30,076 bases of DNA. Source: a virus. The stretch spans positions 1 through 30,076 of IMG/VR virus record IMGVR_UViG_3300037502_001046, one strand, 5' to 3'. Position 1 is the first letter of the stretch. Every line of letters starts with the position of its first letter. The notes under the pieces were generated by a model that did no database searches, was not told the DNA's origin, and worked only from the letters and a program-made list of their open reading frames with translations. The translations under genes were made by a program, and so were the position numbers. Shown here in pieces: positions 17,825 through 24,301 of the stretch.

Positions 17825-17856
17825 CAAATATAAATACTTCAGTTGATATAAACAAA
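17825..17856 (-). promoter_or_regulatory. Bacteroidota-type promoter for the 72-residue gene
   Basis: Read on the minus strand: TTTG (17856-17853), a 20-base spacer, then TATATTTG (17832-17825). This matches the known Bacteroidota consensus TTTG ... TAnnTTTG. Transcription would start near 17819, leaving a leader of about 18 bases before ATG 17801. Confidence 0.75.
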
Positions 17857-17863
17857 CAATCTA

Positions 17864-18310
17864 TTAAAATATATGATATTTCTTTTTGGCTTCTATATAA
17901 GTATTTCTTGCTTCTTCTTCTGTATCAAAAACTCCTAAATGAGTTAATTTACCATTTATCCTAATTAATGATTGCCATTTTTTCAATTTAGGTTTCCAAT
18001 AATATCCTTTTGAATTTCTATTTTCTGCCTGTTGAACTCTGTTTGATATTCTTAAATTAACTATTCTATTATCATTTTTAATTCTATTTTTGTGGTCTAG
18101 TTCAATAAAATCAACATTATCATAAGTCATAAACCAAGCGAAGTGATGTCCGAACAATTGTCCTGAAAAATTTTGATTATTTAATACTACATAACCATTC
18201 TTATCTCTACTAATAATTTCCTTACCTCTAATTCCATATATCTTGCCAGTTTCAAGGTCATAAGAATATCCTTTTAATTTTAATAATATACATTTTTCAA
18301 GTCGCGTCAT
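17864..18310 (-). CDS. Free-standing HNH homing endonuclease with AP2-like DNA-binding domain
   Basis: The protein has 148 residues from ATG 18310; the longer frame begins at TTG 18316. The HNH_3-type core is at about residues 52-95: FGHHFAWF (first His), IELDHKNRIKND (Asp-His) and NRIVNLRISNRVQQAEN (Asn). Residues 102-148 (GYYWKPKLKKWQSLIRING, GVFDTEEEARNTYIEAKKKY) form an AP2-like DNA-binding domain, the normal partner of HNH in phage homing enzymes. It would nick or cut DNA at a homing site. It is inserted on the opposite strand between structural genes, as expected of a mobile homing gene. No intron or intein is seen. Confidence 0.88.
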   Translation of the reverse strand: MTRLEKCILLKLKGYSYDLETGKIYGIRGKEIISRDKNGYVVLNNQNFSGQLFGHHFAWFMTYDNVDFIELDHKNRIKNDNRIVNLRISNRVQQAENRNSKGYYWKPKLKKWQSLIRINGKLTHLGVFDTEEEARNTYIEAKKKYHIF

Positions 18311-18313
18311 AAA

Positions 18314-18321
18314 CAAATATA
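18314..18321 (-). promoter_or_regulatory. Possible -7 box (TATATTTG) for the HNH gene
   Basis: The box matches TAnnTTTG on the minus strand and ends 3 bases before ATG 18310, so any transcript would be leaderless. The nearest TTTG lies about 27 bases upstream, too far for a normal -33 element. The call is therefore weak. Confidence 0.35.
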
Positions 18322-18351
18322 CTAAAAAAATATTTAATTAAAAAATATCAA

Positions 18352-18726
18352 ATGTTAAGCATTCCTAACTACACAACAGGTTTAACACCATTTACTTTGG
18401 TTGAGAATACCACTTTAACTGGAACAACATATTATATTTTAGATTTGTTCTCAAAACAGAAAGATGCGACTACTTTATTATTTCTAACCGGAGATACATC
18501 TAATAATACTATAAGGTTCAACTATTATCCAATAGATTTAACCCCGTATAATCTAATAGAAGGTCAATATAATTATAGAGTATGGCAAACATCAGGTAAT
18601 ACTTTATCAGTTTCAGGTCTAACAACCAACGATATTGTTGAAGATGGTTTGTGTTATATTTATAATAGCGGATCAACACAATTCCAAACTTACTCTCAAC
18701 CACAAACTAAATATGTTTTTGAATAA
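18352..18726 (+). CDS. Beta-rich structural-type protein before the portal gene, unknown
   Basis: The protein has 124 residues, Thr/Tyr/Asn rich, beta throughout, with LIEGQYNYRVWQTSGNTLSVSG near the middle. It has no signal peptide or membrane helix. The stop is 3 bases before the portal ATG, so it is probably co-translated with it. Small proteins of this look are found in head modules of Bacteroidota phages, where decoration or stopper roles are possible. An AT-rich gap with an ATATTTA element (18330-18336) precedes it. Confidence 0.6.
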   Translation: MLSIPNYTTGLTPFTLVENTTLTGTTYYILDLFSKQKDATTLLFLTGDTSNNTIRFNYYPIDLTPYNLIEGQYNYRVWQTSGNTLSVSGLTTNDIVEDGLCYIYNSGSTQFQTYSQPQTKYVFE

Positions 18727-18729
18727 AAT

Positions 18730-19887
18730 ATGAAAATAGAAAAAGAAATTAAAACCGAAGAAAAACAACAAGTAAAAATATTCTCATTTACGGAGGCATA
18801 CCAACCTCCCGTATATAATTTTGTTAAAAAAGGTGATGTGCATTATCTTTCATTCGGGCAAGATAATTTATATCCATACTACTTGTTAGATGTTTATAAC
18901 AATAGGGGTTCATCTTTACACCGAGCAATTATCAACAAGAAGTCCCGTTTGACTACAGGATTTGGTATTAAACCTATTATTGACCCCAATTTATTAAAAT
19001 GGGCTGATGATAATAATTTAGAACAATTGTATAAGTATATTGGAAAAGATTTTGAGATATACAACGGGTTCTGTATTGAAGTTATTTGGTCTAACGATGG
19101 TTCTACTTGTAAATTGAAATATCTTCCATTACACGCAATTAGAATCGGTTTGAAAAAAGAAGAAAAAGAAGCTGATTATTATTGGTATTCGAGTGATTGG
19201 GCACATTTCAAAAAAGACGAACACAAACCAGAGTATATCAAAAAGTATGACCCAAGTGATAGAACAGGTCGTCAATTACTTTATTACGCTGAACCGAACC
19301 CTTCTTATTCACATTTATACCCAATTCCAAATTATTCAACGGCTATGAATTGGGTTGAATTAGATTATGAAATAAGTGTATTTCATTTAAATCAAATCAA
19401 ACAATCATATACCCCTTCTATGTTAATCAATTTTTCAACAGGTATTCCAACACCTGATGAGATGAATACGACTTGGAGAGAGTTTGAAAGAAACTTTAAG
19501 GGAACATCTAATTCAGGTAAGGTTATTTTAACTTATAGTGATGGGAAAGAACAAGCACCCGAAATACTACCAATCAATTTGAACGATAGTGATGAAAGGT
19601 TTATTATGTTGGCCGATCAGGTTAGAGACCAAATTACTCAAGCCCACGAAATGCCACAACAATTAGTTTCATTTGTTCCTGGTAAATTGGGTGGAACTGA
19701 CGAAAGAAAAGAATTAAGTGCCGAGTTTCAAGTGTTTTATACGACAACTCGACAAGAACAATTAGAATATGTAATCAATAGTATCGCTTATGATTTAGGA
19801 TTTAGAGAAGAAATCAAATTGAGACAATATAGCGACGCTGATGAAACAGGACTTTTAACCGAGAATAAACAAATAAATACAATATAA
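18730..19887 (+). CDS. Portal protein
   Basis: The protein has 385 residues. Features of the phage portal family are visible: a clip/wing start (FSFGQ-like LSFGQDNLYPYYLLDVYN), RAIINKKSRLTTGFG, LEQLYKYIGKDFEIYNGFCIEVIW, then LKYLPLHAIRIGL and a C-terminal helical part (FIMLADQVRDQITQAHEMP, TDERKELSAEFQVFY, QEQLEYVINSI). The portal forms the dodecameric DNA gate at one vertex and docks with the terminase and head-tail adaptor. The next gene begins 1 base after its stop and is an adaptor candidate. The gene lies far from the terminase, which is atypical. Confidence 0.88.
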   Translation: MKIEKEIKTEEKQQVKIFSFTEAYQPPVYNFVKKGDVHYLSFGQDNLYPYYLLDVYNNRGSSLHRAIINKKSRLTTGFGIKPIIDPNLLKWADDNNLEQLYKYIGKDFEIYNGFCIEVIWSNDGSTCKLKYLPLHAIRIGLKKEEKEADYYWYSSDWAHFKKDEHKPEYIKKYDPSDRTGRQLLYYAEPNPSYSHLYPIPNYSTAMNWVELDYEISVFHLNQIKQSYTPSMLINFSTGIPTPDEMNTTWREFERNFKGTSNSGKVILTYSDGKEQAPEILPINLNDSDERFIMLADQVRDQITQAHEMPQQLVSFVPGKLGGTDERKELSAEFQVFYTTTRQEQLEYVINSIAYDLGFREEIKLRQYSDADETGLLTENKQINTI

Positions 19888-19888
19888 G

Positions 19889-20497
19889 ATGTCTTACACC
19901 CCAATAGTTCAATTTATATCAACAGAATATTTAAGACAATCAGTTCCAATCGAACAGAATGTGGATGATGATAAATTGATTCCATTTATTATTCAGGCAC
20001 AAGATACATACCTTCAACAATCAATCGGGGAAACAGGGTATAATGCTCTTAAAAATGGTATTACAAATAATACCCTAACTAATGATGAAACGAGTTTGAT
20101 GAGAAATTACATTCAACCATTAGTGGCTCAATATACATTCTACTTGTCTTTACCATTTATTGCGTTCAAGGCAACCAATAAATCAATTTCAAAAGAATCA
20201 AGTGAATATTCAACACCAGTTGATTTGGAGGAATTGAAGTATTTAAGAAATAATGTGAAGGATGTGGCCGAGTTTTACCAAAGAAGATTAGTTCAATACT
20301 TATTGGATTACCCTTCTATGTTTAGTTGGTATGCTAATCCAAACTCAAAAGACAATTTATACAAAACCACACAGGCTTATTTTAACGGAGTTTATACACC
20401 TTATCCATCTACTAACTTGGGTTATAGAGTTTGGAGTGAGCCATACGGACTACAAGACCCGTGTTCTGGTTGTGGAGGATGGACGAGAGGATATTAA
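19889..20497 (+). CDS. Head-tail adaptor, DUF6712-like
   Basis: The protein has 202 residues and is mostly helical. The start FISTEYLRQSVPIEQNVDDDKLIPFIIQAQDTYLQQSIGETGYNAL resembles the connector (gp6/gp15-like) and DUF6712 families that bind the portal. A long central helix pair and a Cys-containing end (DPCSGCGGWTRGY) follow. Gene order portal, adaptor, minor head protein supports the role. The DUF number is from memory of the pattern, not a search. Confidence 0.65.
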   Translation: MSYTPIVQFISTEYLRQSVPIEQNVDDDKLIPFIIQAQDTYLQQSIGETGYNALKNGITNNTLTNDETSLMRNYIQPLVAQYTFYLSLPFIAFKATNKSISKESSEYSTPVDLEELKYLRNNVKDVAEFYQRRLVQYLLDYPSMFSWYANPNSKDNLYKTTQAYFNGVYTPYPSTNLGYRVWSEPYGLQDPCSGCGGWTRGY

Positions 20498-20515
20498 AAA
20501 TTAAAAATATTATTT

Positions 20516-21130
20516 ATGTGTGATTTATCAAATGATTATACTTTGGAGGAACTTATTTCACATCCAAAATTAACGGATGAGTATAAGTTTGAGTATGTTA
20601 AAGAATTATTATGGGAAGAAGATTTTGTTGAATGGTTTGAGACATTAGATAATCTTGGAATATCCATAGATAGTTTGGGTCTAACAACCGAAATAATTGA
20701 TAATGTAGATTATATTTGGCAAATAGACGATAGTGATTTAGTCCCATCTCAAACATTTAGTGAAGAGAAGTTCGCAGTTATGAACTTATATCGTTATATC
20801 TCCACACAATATGGGCCAAGTAATATTGGCCCAAAGACAAGACCATTTTGTAAAACCCTTGTTAGTAGAACAAATCTTTCTTTAATGAGAAAACAAGATA
20901 TAGATATGTTAAATAGTTCTAACCCTGGTTTTGGTAAAGGCGGATCAAATACCTATTCGGTATTCAATTGGAGGGGTGGTGTTAATTGTAAGCACATTTG
21001 GGTTAAGTATAAGTTTGATACAACAACAAATAATTTGATTAAAGCCCCATCACAAGACCAACCACGAAATATTGTGGTAAATGGAAGAGTTCCATATGCA
21101 AACGGAACAAATTATCCTGACAAGAAATAA
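20516..21130 (+). CDS. Minor head-like protein carrying a Mu-F/SPP1 gp7-type C-terminal module
   Basis: The protein has 204 residues. The N-terminal half is acidic and helical (TLEELISHPKL, YVKELLWEEDFVEWFETL). Residues about 105-165 carry GPKTRPFCKTLV, RKQDIDMLN and NWRGGVNCKHIWVKYKF. This pattern of Arg-Pro-x-Cys, an acidic DI and GG-NC-H-W is found at the C-terminus of phage head morphogenesis or minor capsid proteins. Here it stands without the usual helical minor-head domain. The Cys and His residues may bind metal. It ends the head block; a terminator for the opposing operon lies just after its stop. Confidence 0.6.
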   Translation: MCDLSNDYTLEELISHPKLTDEYKFEYVKELLWEEDFVEWFETLDNLGISIDSLGLTTEIIDNVDYIWQIDDSDLVPSQTFSEEKFAVMNLYRYISTQYGPSNIGPKTRPFCKTLVSRTNLSLMRKQDIDMLNSSNPGFGKGGSNTYSVFNWRGGVNCKHIWVKYKFDTTTNNLIKAPSQDQPRNIVVNGRVPYANGTNYPDKK

Positions 21131-21133
21131 AAA

Positions 21134-21161
21134 ACCCCTAAAACCAAAGTGTTAAAGGGGT
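21134..21161 (-). terminator. Intrinsic terminator of the minus-strand operon
   Basis: ACCCCT (21134-21139) pairs with AGGGGT (21156-21161), and an inner AAC/GTT pairing shortens the loop. On the minus strand the stem is followed by TTTTTT and ATTTC, giving a proper U-tract. On the plus strand the U-tract is missing. Confidence 0.65.
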
Positions 21162-21203
21162 AAAAGTTGGGAGACTTATTAATACAAATCTACATATACA
21201 TAT

Positions 21204-21674
21204 TCATTTATAAATACTTGATAAATCAATTTTTTTGACTTTGAAGTATTTTTTTATTTCTGTTTCATTTCTTGGAATCAAATAACCTCTGGTGTTTGAT
21301 CCGTCGTCCCCACTTTGATAAGTTGTTAAAAAGGTATATTCTTCAATTAAATCTTTTAGGTCATCAGTTTTGATATACCAAATCTCTTTTAAATTGTGAA
21401 AATAATTTATCCACCAGTCAGCCTCTGTCGTTGAAATACCTGATGGTCTGTTTTTATATTCATACTCGACAAAAATGTTTCCACTATCTTTATCTGGTCT
21501 AACATAGAAATCAGTTTTAACCTCAAAAGACCTGATTATAGCATCCTTTTTAAGTAATAAGTCATATTTACCATCATCTCTTTTTTCAAGTCGTGTATAA
21601 CCTTCTTTTTCATATAGAAGTGATATTTTAATTTCAGTCTCATTTCCCTTTTTTAAATCTCCCCAAAAACTCAT
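21204..21674 (-). CDS. PD-(D/E)XK family nuclease
   Basis: The protein has 156 residues. Core residues fit the PD-(D/E)XK fold: Glu14 in GNETEIKISLLY, Asp38 in GKYDLLL, and Glu51-x-Lys53 in SFEVKTDF. A strand-helix (FVEYEYKNRPSGISTTEADWWINYF) with conserved Trp follows, as in Holliday-junction-resolvase-like and phage DNA-processing nucleases. Its ATG overlaps the stop of the sigma-like gene by 4 bases, so the two are coupled. Possible jobs are resolution of replication or recombination intermediates before packaging, or attack on host DNA. Its partner in the operon suggests early expression. Confidence 0.7.
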   Translation of the reverse strand: MSFWGDLKKGNETEIKISLLYEKEGYTRLEKRDDGKYDLLLKKDAIIRSFEVKTDFYVRPDKDSGNIFVEYEYKNRPSGISTTEADWWINYFHNLKEIWYIKTDDLKDLIEEYTFLTTYQSGDDGSNTRGYLIPRNETEIKKYFKVKKIDLSSIYK

Positions 21675-22324
21675 AACTTTATTATTTCGTAATTTTTATA
21701 TTTTGTTTTACCCAATTTAAAACCTAAAAGTATTTTGTCTTTCGACATACCTGTTTTTCTTGTTAATTCATTTTGAGATTTAATACCAATTGTATTTCCG
21801 TTCTCATATATTAATAAATACTTGTAATTTGGGAAAAGTCTAAATTTTATTTTACTTTTTAGATTTGTGTGAATTGCATATATTCTTCTTTCATCTAAAT
21901 TTAATTCATTTCCTATATCTTGAAGTTCATATCCTTTGAATGTTAAATCTATAAGTGTTCTTTCTTCATAACTAAATTTGTTTGATTTAAGAAGGTTTTG
22001 AAGTTCATTATATCTTATCTCCTTATCCATATCATTTTCTATCGTAGGATAGGATAAAATCATAGTCTCGTTGAAGTCTGGTTTATAATCTACCAAGTTC
22101 TTTTTGGTATAAAGTCTATAATGAATGAGGTTTTTGATACTTATAAAAATATAATTTTTATTTTTTTCAATTTCAGTAGATAATACACCTTCTTCTTCTT
22201 TTTGAAATAATTTAATAATTATATCTTGGATCAAATCCTGTTTGTCCTCAACCCTCATTTTATACTTGTTGAAGTATTGATTAAAGAGGGAATTGATATA
22301 CTTGTATAGTTCGGTGTAATTCAT
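21671..22324 (-). CDS. Sigma-70-like RNA polymerase sigma factor with an extra C-terminal domain
   Basis: The protein has 217 residues. Residues 8-76 resemble sigma region 2 (DKQDLIQDIIIKLFQ and YIFISIKNLIHYRLYTKKN). Residues 104-163 resemble region 4 (FSYEERTLIDLTFKGYELQDIGNELNLDERRIYAIHTNLKSKI), with a helix-turn-helix. The remaining 50 residues (ENGNTIGIKSQNELTRKTGMSKDKILLGF) look like a small NUMOD-type helix-turn-helix found in homing enzymes. It may direct host RNA polymerase to phage promoters. It overlaps the neighbouring genes by 4 bases on both sides. Strong divergence from ordinary sigma factors leaves room for a non-sigma DNA-binding role. Confidence 0.65.
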   Translation of the reverse strand: MNYTELYKYINSLFNQYFNKYKMRVEDKQDLIQDIIIKLFQKEEEGVLSTEIEKNKNYIFISIKNLIHYRLYTKKNLVDYKPDFNETMILSYPTIENDMDKEIRYNELQNLLKSNKFSYEERTLIDLTFKGYELQDIGNELNLDERRIYAIHTNLKSKIKFRLFPNYKYLLIYENGNTIGIKSQNELTRKTGMSKDKILLGFKLGKTKYKNYEIIKL

Positions 22325-22806
22325 TTGTAATCTTCAACATTCAAACCAAGTTTAATTAAATCTTCAATATCTTTTTCACTACTTAAATCAATACCTAATG
22401 ATTTCATATAATTATCATAAGCAGCATTTGCATTTAATTTTTCTTTTAATTTTTCTTTTACTTTTATTTTTTCTTTTACTTTTACTTTTAATGGTTCTTC
22501 ACAGGTTTCGTTTAGGTTTTCATTAGGTTTTTCTTGGGTTTCTGTTAGGTTATTTACAGGTTTCTTTGGACGACCACCTTTTTTACCATTTTCAACAGAA
22601 GAATCATATTTCTTTTGGACTTCGTCAATTTGATTTTTAATTAGTTTCCAAATACTAATCAAATAACCTTTTGATAAAATAGGGTCTTCAAAGTATAATG
22701 CATAATTTATGATGGATTCATACATAACACATCTATCTTCAAAATCTAAATCTTTGATACTATCATCAAATTTTTTTAAAAAAATAAAACCAGTTCTTTC
22801 TTTCAT
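22321..22806 (-). CDS. DUF6291-like phage protein, possible replication factor
   Basis: The protein has 161 residues. The N-terminal 70 residues (FIFLKKFDDSIKDLDFEDRC, YESIINYALYFEDPIL, IWKLIKNQIDEV) match the pattern of the DUF6291 family, found at the start of replication loci of Bacteroidota phages. A KKGGRPKK AT-hook-like motif follows at about 75-82. Then comes a Lys/Val/Glu repeat (KVKVKEKIKVKEKLKEKL) and a short C-terminal helix (DIEDLIKLGLNVEDYK). By analogy it may be an origin-binding or helicase-loading protein, but this is inference. It is the first gene after the structured leader and promoter at 22819-22946. Confidence 0.6.
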   Translation of the reverse strand: MKERTGFIFLKKFDDSIKDLDFEDRCVMYESIINYALYFEDPILSKGYLISIWKLIKNQIDEVQKKYDSSVENGKKGGRPKKPVNNLTETQEKPNENLNETCEEPLKVKVKEKIKVKEKLKEKLNANAAYDNYMKSLGIDLSSEKDIEDLIKLGLNVEDYK

Positions 22807-22818
22807 AATTTCTTAAAT

Positions 22819-22912
22819 TAAAAAACCCCCGTTAAAAGTAGGGGCTCTCAAATCCTAACATTCAACGAGGGTATTGTTTATATTAAATATCTTTCGGTTG
22901 AGAGCCGTATTA
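22819..22912 (-). ncRNA. Structured leader RNA / attenuator before the DUF6291-sigma-nuclease operon
   Basis: Read on the minus strand, the promoter at 22946-22916 is followed by GGCTCTCAA (22906-22898), which pairs with TTGAGAGCC (22851-22843) to enclose a 46-base loop. A terminator (CCCC 22844-22841, loop, GGGGG 22830-22826, six T) ends 13 bases before the gene ATG. CCCTCGTT in the loop (22871-22864) can pair over 8 bp (one G-U) with AACGGGGG (22833-22826), which would dissolve the terminator or make a pseudoknot. The stem also shares two bases with the terminator arm. A nine-codon ORF (22861-22832) overlaps both. It could be a regulatory leader or an independent small RNA of about 90 bases. 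Confidence 0.6.
22832..22861 (-). CDS. Candidate leader peptide (9 residues)
   Basis: ATG 22861 to TAA 22832 would encode MLGFESPYF. It starts 2 bases after the anti-terminator strand and stops inside the terminator loop, so a translating ribosome would cover the CCCC arm. There is no run of a single regulatory amino acid. Support is positional only. Confidence 0.3.
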   Translation of the reverse strand: MLGFESPYF

Positions 22913-22915
22913 TCA

Positions 22916-22946
22916 TAAATATACCATACTTTTTAAAAAGTTTCAA
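22916..22946 (-). promoter_or_regulatory. Promoter of the minus-strand operon
   Basis: On the minus strand, TTG (22946-22944), a 20-base spacer and TATATTTA (22923-22916) fit the Bacteroidota promoter with one change in the last base. Initiation near 22910 would place the structured leader at the very 5' end of the transcript. Confidence 0.65.
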
Positions 22947-22982
22947 TACCATTAAAAAAAAACTAATTTTTTTTATAACACA

Positions 22983-22990
22983 TATATTTA
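22983..22990 (+). promoter_or_regulatory. Possible -7 box (TATATTTA) ahead of the plus-strand small genes
   Basis: The box lies 7 bases before ATG 22998, so the transcript would be leaderless or nearly so. No TTG lies at the right distance; an A-run and a T8 run lie upstream instead. It may be a different promoter class or a translation-associated element. Confidence 0.35.
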
Positions 22991-22997
22991 TTAAAAG

Positions 22998-23231
22998 ATG
23001 AACGATAAATTAAACTTCATTTTAGATTCAATTAAAAACAATCCAAACGATATGGACTTGGGAGGTGAGATTAGAGCTATGAAACATTCTTTATTTGAAG
23101 AGGCTATAATCACAGACGACCCCTTATTTGAACTTTTATTTGCTCTTATAGACATATACCCCAATGATAGTGAGTTAGGGTCTAAAATAAGAGGAATACA
23201 ACATAAAATCAAAGAATATATGAATGCTTGA
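22998..23231 (+). CDS. Small protein made of two tandem copies of one helical unit
   Basis: The protein has 77 residues. The first half (KNNPNDMDLGGEIRAMKHSLFEEA) and second half (IDIYPNDSELGSKIRGIQHKIKEY) share the frame PND-x-x-LG-x-x-IR-x-x-x-H, so it is an internal duplication of about 36 residues. No known domain is recognised. It is the first plus-strand gene after the divergent control region and overlaps the second sigma-like gene by 8 bases, which suggests coupling and perhaps a regulatory or sigma-partner role. Confidence 0.6.
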   Translation: MNDKLNFILDSIKNNPNDMDLGGEIRAMKHSLFEEAIITDDPLFELLFALIDIYPNDSELGSKIRGIQHKIKEYMNA

Positions 23232-23754
23232 TAATATATTAAAAGAGATTACTTCACGGGGGACTATCTACGATGAAATAATAAATAACATAATCCAACC
23301 TAACTTCCACTTAAAACCAGAACTGATCAGCGAAATAGCATTATCATTTTTGGAAAATAGAGAAAAGATTGAAGGTGTAATAGAACAGGGATACTTTGTA
23401 TATTATTTTATTAGAACCGTAAAGAATCAAATACATTCCAAAACAAGTGGTTTTTATAAGAATACACGAATTAAAGACAACATTTCCATAGACAACATCT
23501 ACTCCATAGATGAAAGTGATTTAGAACAAAAAAAACAATTAGAAGAATTATACCAGTTGATAGACAAATCATATACCAAAATCCCCAAAACATATTTCCA
23601 AGAATACTTATGGCATGAGTATTTCACCTTAAATAAAACCCATAGACAGATTGGGTTGGAAAATGATATAAGCCATTGTCTATCATTCCACGAGATTAAA
23701 AAAATTAAAGAAAAATTGATAGAACAAATTAAAAAACAAATTGATTCTTTTTAA
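23224..23754 (+). CDS. Second sigma-like protein
   Basis: The protein has 176 residues. Residues 30-85 (PELISEIALSFLEN, GYFVYYFIRTVKNQIHSKTSGFYKNTR) resemble sigma region 2 of small phage sigma-like proteins. Residues 125-172 (EYLWHEYFTLNKTHRQIGLE, LSFHEIKKIKEKL) resemble a region 4 helix-turn-helix. The 8-base overlap with the preceding small gene is in a different frame. It is quite unlike the sigma-like protein at 21671-22324. It may redirect RNA polymerase to late promoters; a plain DNA-binding regulator is the alternative. Confidence 0.55.
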   Translation: MLDNILKEITSRGTIYDEIINNIIQPNFHLKPELISEIALSFLENREKIEGVIEQGYFVYYFIRTVKNQIHSKTSGFYKNTRIKDNISIDNIYSIDESDLEQKKQLEELYQLIDKSYTKIPKTYFQEYLWHEYFTLNKTHRQIGLENDISHCLSFHEIKKIKEKLIEQIKKQIDSF

Positions 23755-23771
23755 AAAAAGTCGTATATTTA
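23741..23771 (+). promoter_or_regulatory. Promoter ahead of the 61-residue gene
   Basis: TTG (23741-23743), 20 bases, then TATATTTA (23764-23771). It overlaps the end of the sigma-like gene. Initiation near 23778 gives a leader of about 12 bases before ATG 23790. Confidence 0.55.
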
Positions 23772-23789
23772 TTAAACAAACGACACATT

Positions 23790-23975
23790 ATGACAAAGGA
23801 AGAATTATATGAGGAATTATTGACTGATGAAAACTTTATTAGGTTTTTATACGAACAAAAACAATTAAGGATGAGACTTATGGAAGAAGAATTACAATCA
23901 ACCATTACAGATGGTGAGGTGATTAAAGCCGAACCGGCAATTGAAACAGGATTAGAGGATAGTAATAACAATTAA
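23790..23975 (+). CDS. Small acidic helical protein, unknown
   Basis: The protein has 61 residues, with helical acidic/basic segments (KEELYEELLTDENFIRFLYEQKQLRMRLMEEEL) and a disordered C-terminus ending in SNNN. It has its own promoter. Size, charge and place fit an early phage protein that acts on a host target, but nothing in the sequence shows which. Confidence 0.55.
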   Translation: MTKEELYEELLTDENFIRFLYEQKQLRMRLMEEELQSTITDGEVIKAEPAIETGLEDSNNN

Positions 23976-23989
23976 AATAAAAAAAAAAG

Positions 23990-24202
23990 ATGGGACAGAC
24001 AAAAGAAAGACAAATTTCGACACAATCGAATTTAAAATTGGTAGTAGAGTATATGAACTCTTGTGATAAATGTTTATCATTAGTAGAACTAATCCAAATC
24101 ACAACGGTATTAAATGACTTTGTGGAAAATGGATACACAAAAGAAATTAAAGACAGATTTGAAAAGATAGACCAAATCGTTTTTGATAGGAAGCCATTAT
24201 AA
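23990..24202 (+). CDS. Small protein, unknown
   Basis: The protein has 70 residues: a basic N-terminus, then helices (NLKLVVEYMNSCDKCLSLVELIQITTVLNDFVENGY, EIKDRFEKIDQIV). A single Cys-x-x-Cys (SCDKCL) is not enough for a zinc site on its own, but a dimer could share one. Its stop codon lies inside a short palindrome followed by a T run, and a second clear terminator follows, so it ends the transcription unit. Confidence 0.55.
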   Translation: MGQTKERQISTQSNLKLVVEYMNSCDKCLSLVELIQITTVLNDFVENGYTKEIKDRFEKIDQIVFDRKPL

Positions 24203-24220
24203 TAATGGTTAGGTTTTTTT
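24191..24220 (+). terminator. Palindrome plus T run over the stop of the 70-residue gene
   Basis: CCATTAT (24194-24200) and ATAATGG (24202-24208) form a near-loopless palindrome around one base. They are followed by AGG and eight T. It is weaker than the hairpin 30 bases later because the loop must open some pairs. Confidence 0.4.
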
Positions 24221-24237
24221 TAGTTTCCATATGAATT

Positions 24238-24263
24238 AGGGGGTTCTCATACCCCCTTTTTTT
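24238..24263 (+). terminator. Strong intrinsic terminator
   Basis: AGGGGGT (24238-24244), loop TCTCAT, ACCCCCT (24251-24257), then six T up to 24263. It ends the small-gene unit 22998-24202 before the methyltransferase promoter. Confidence 0.9.
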
Positions 24264-24272
24264 ATTGTATAA

Positions 24273-24301
24273 TTGATTTTTTTTAATCAACGATATATTT
24301 A
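24273..24301 (+). promoter_or_regulatory. Promoter of the zinc protein-methyltransferase unit
   Basis: TTG (24273-24275), 18 bases including a T8 run, then TATATTTA (24294-24301). The spacing is slightly short. It follows a strong terminator, so a new start is needed here. ATG 24323 is 21 bases downstream. Confidence 0.55.

Noticed and set aside
17802-17855. Longer N-terminus of the 72-residue minus-strand gene
   Set aside because: It would start with TTG within the promoter and lie upstream of the likely transcript start.
22441-22500. Tandem nucleotide repeat in the DUF6291-like gene as a regulatory element
   Set aside because: It is explained by the Lys/Val/Glu codon run of the protein, which is common low-complexity sequence in such proteins.
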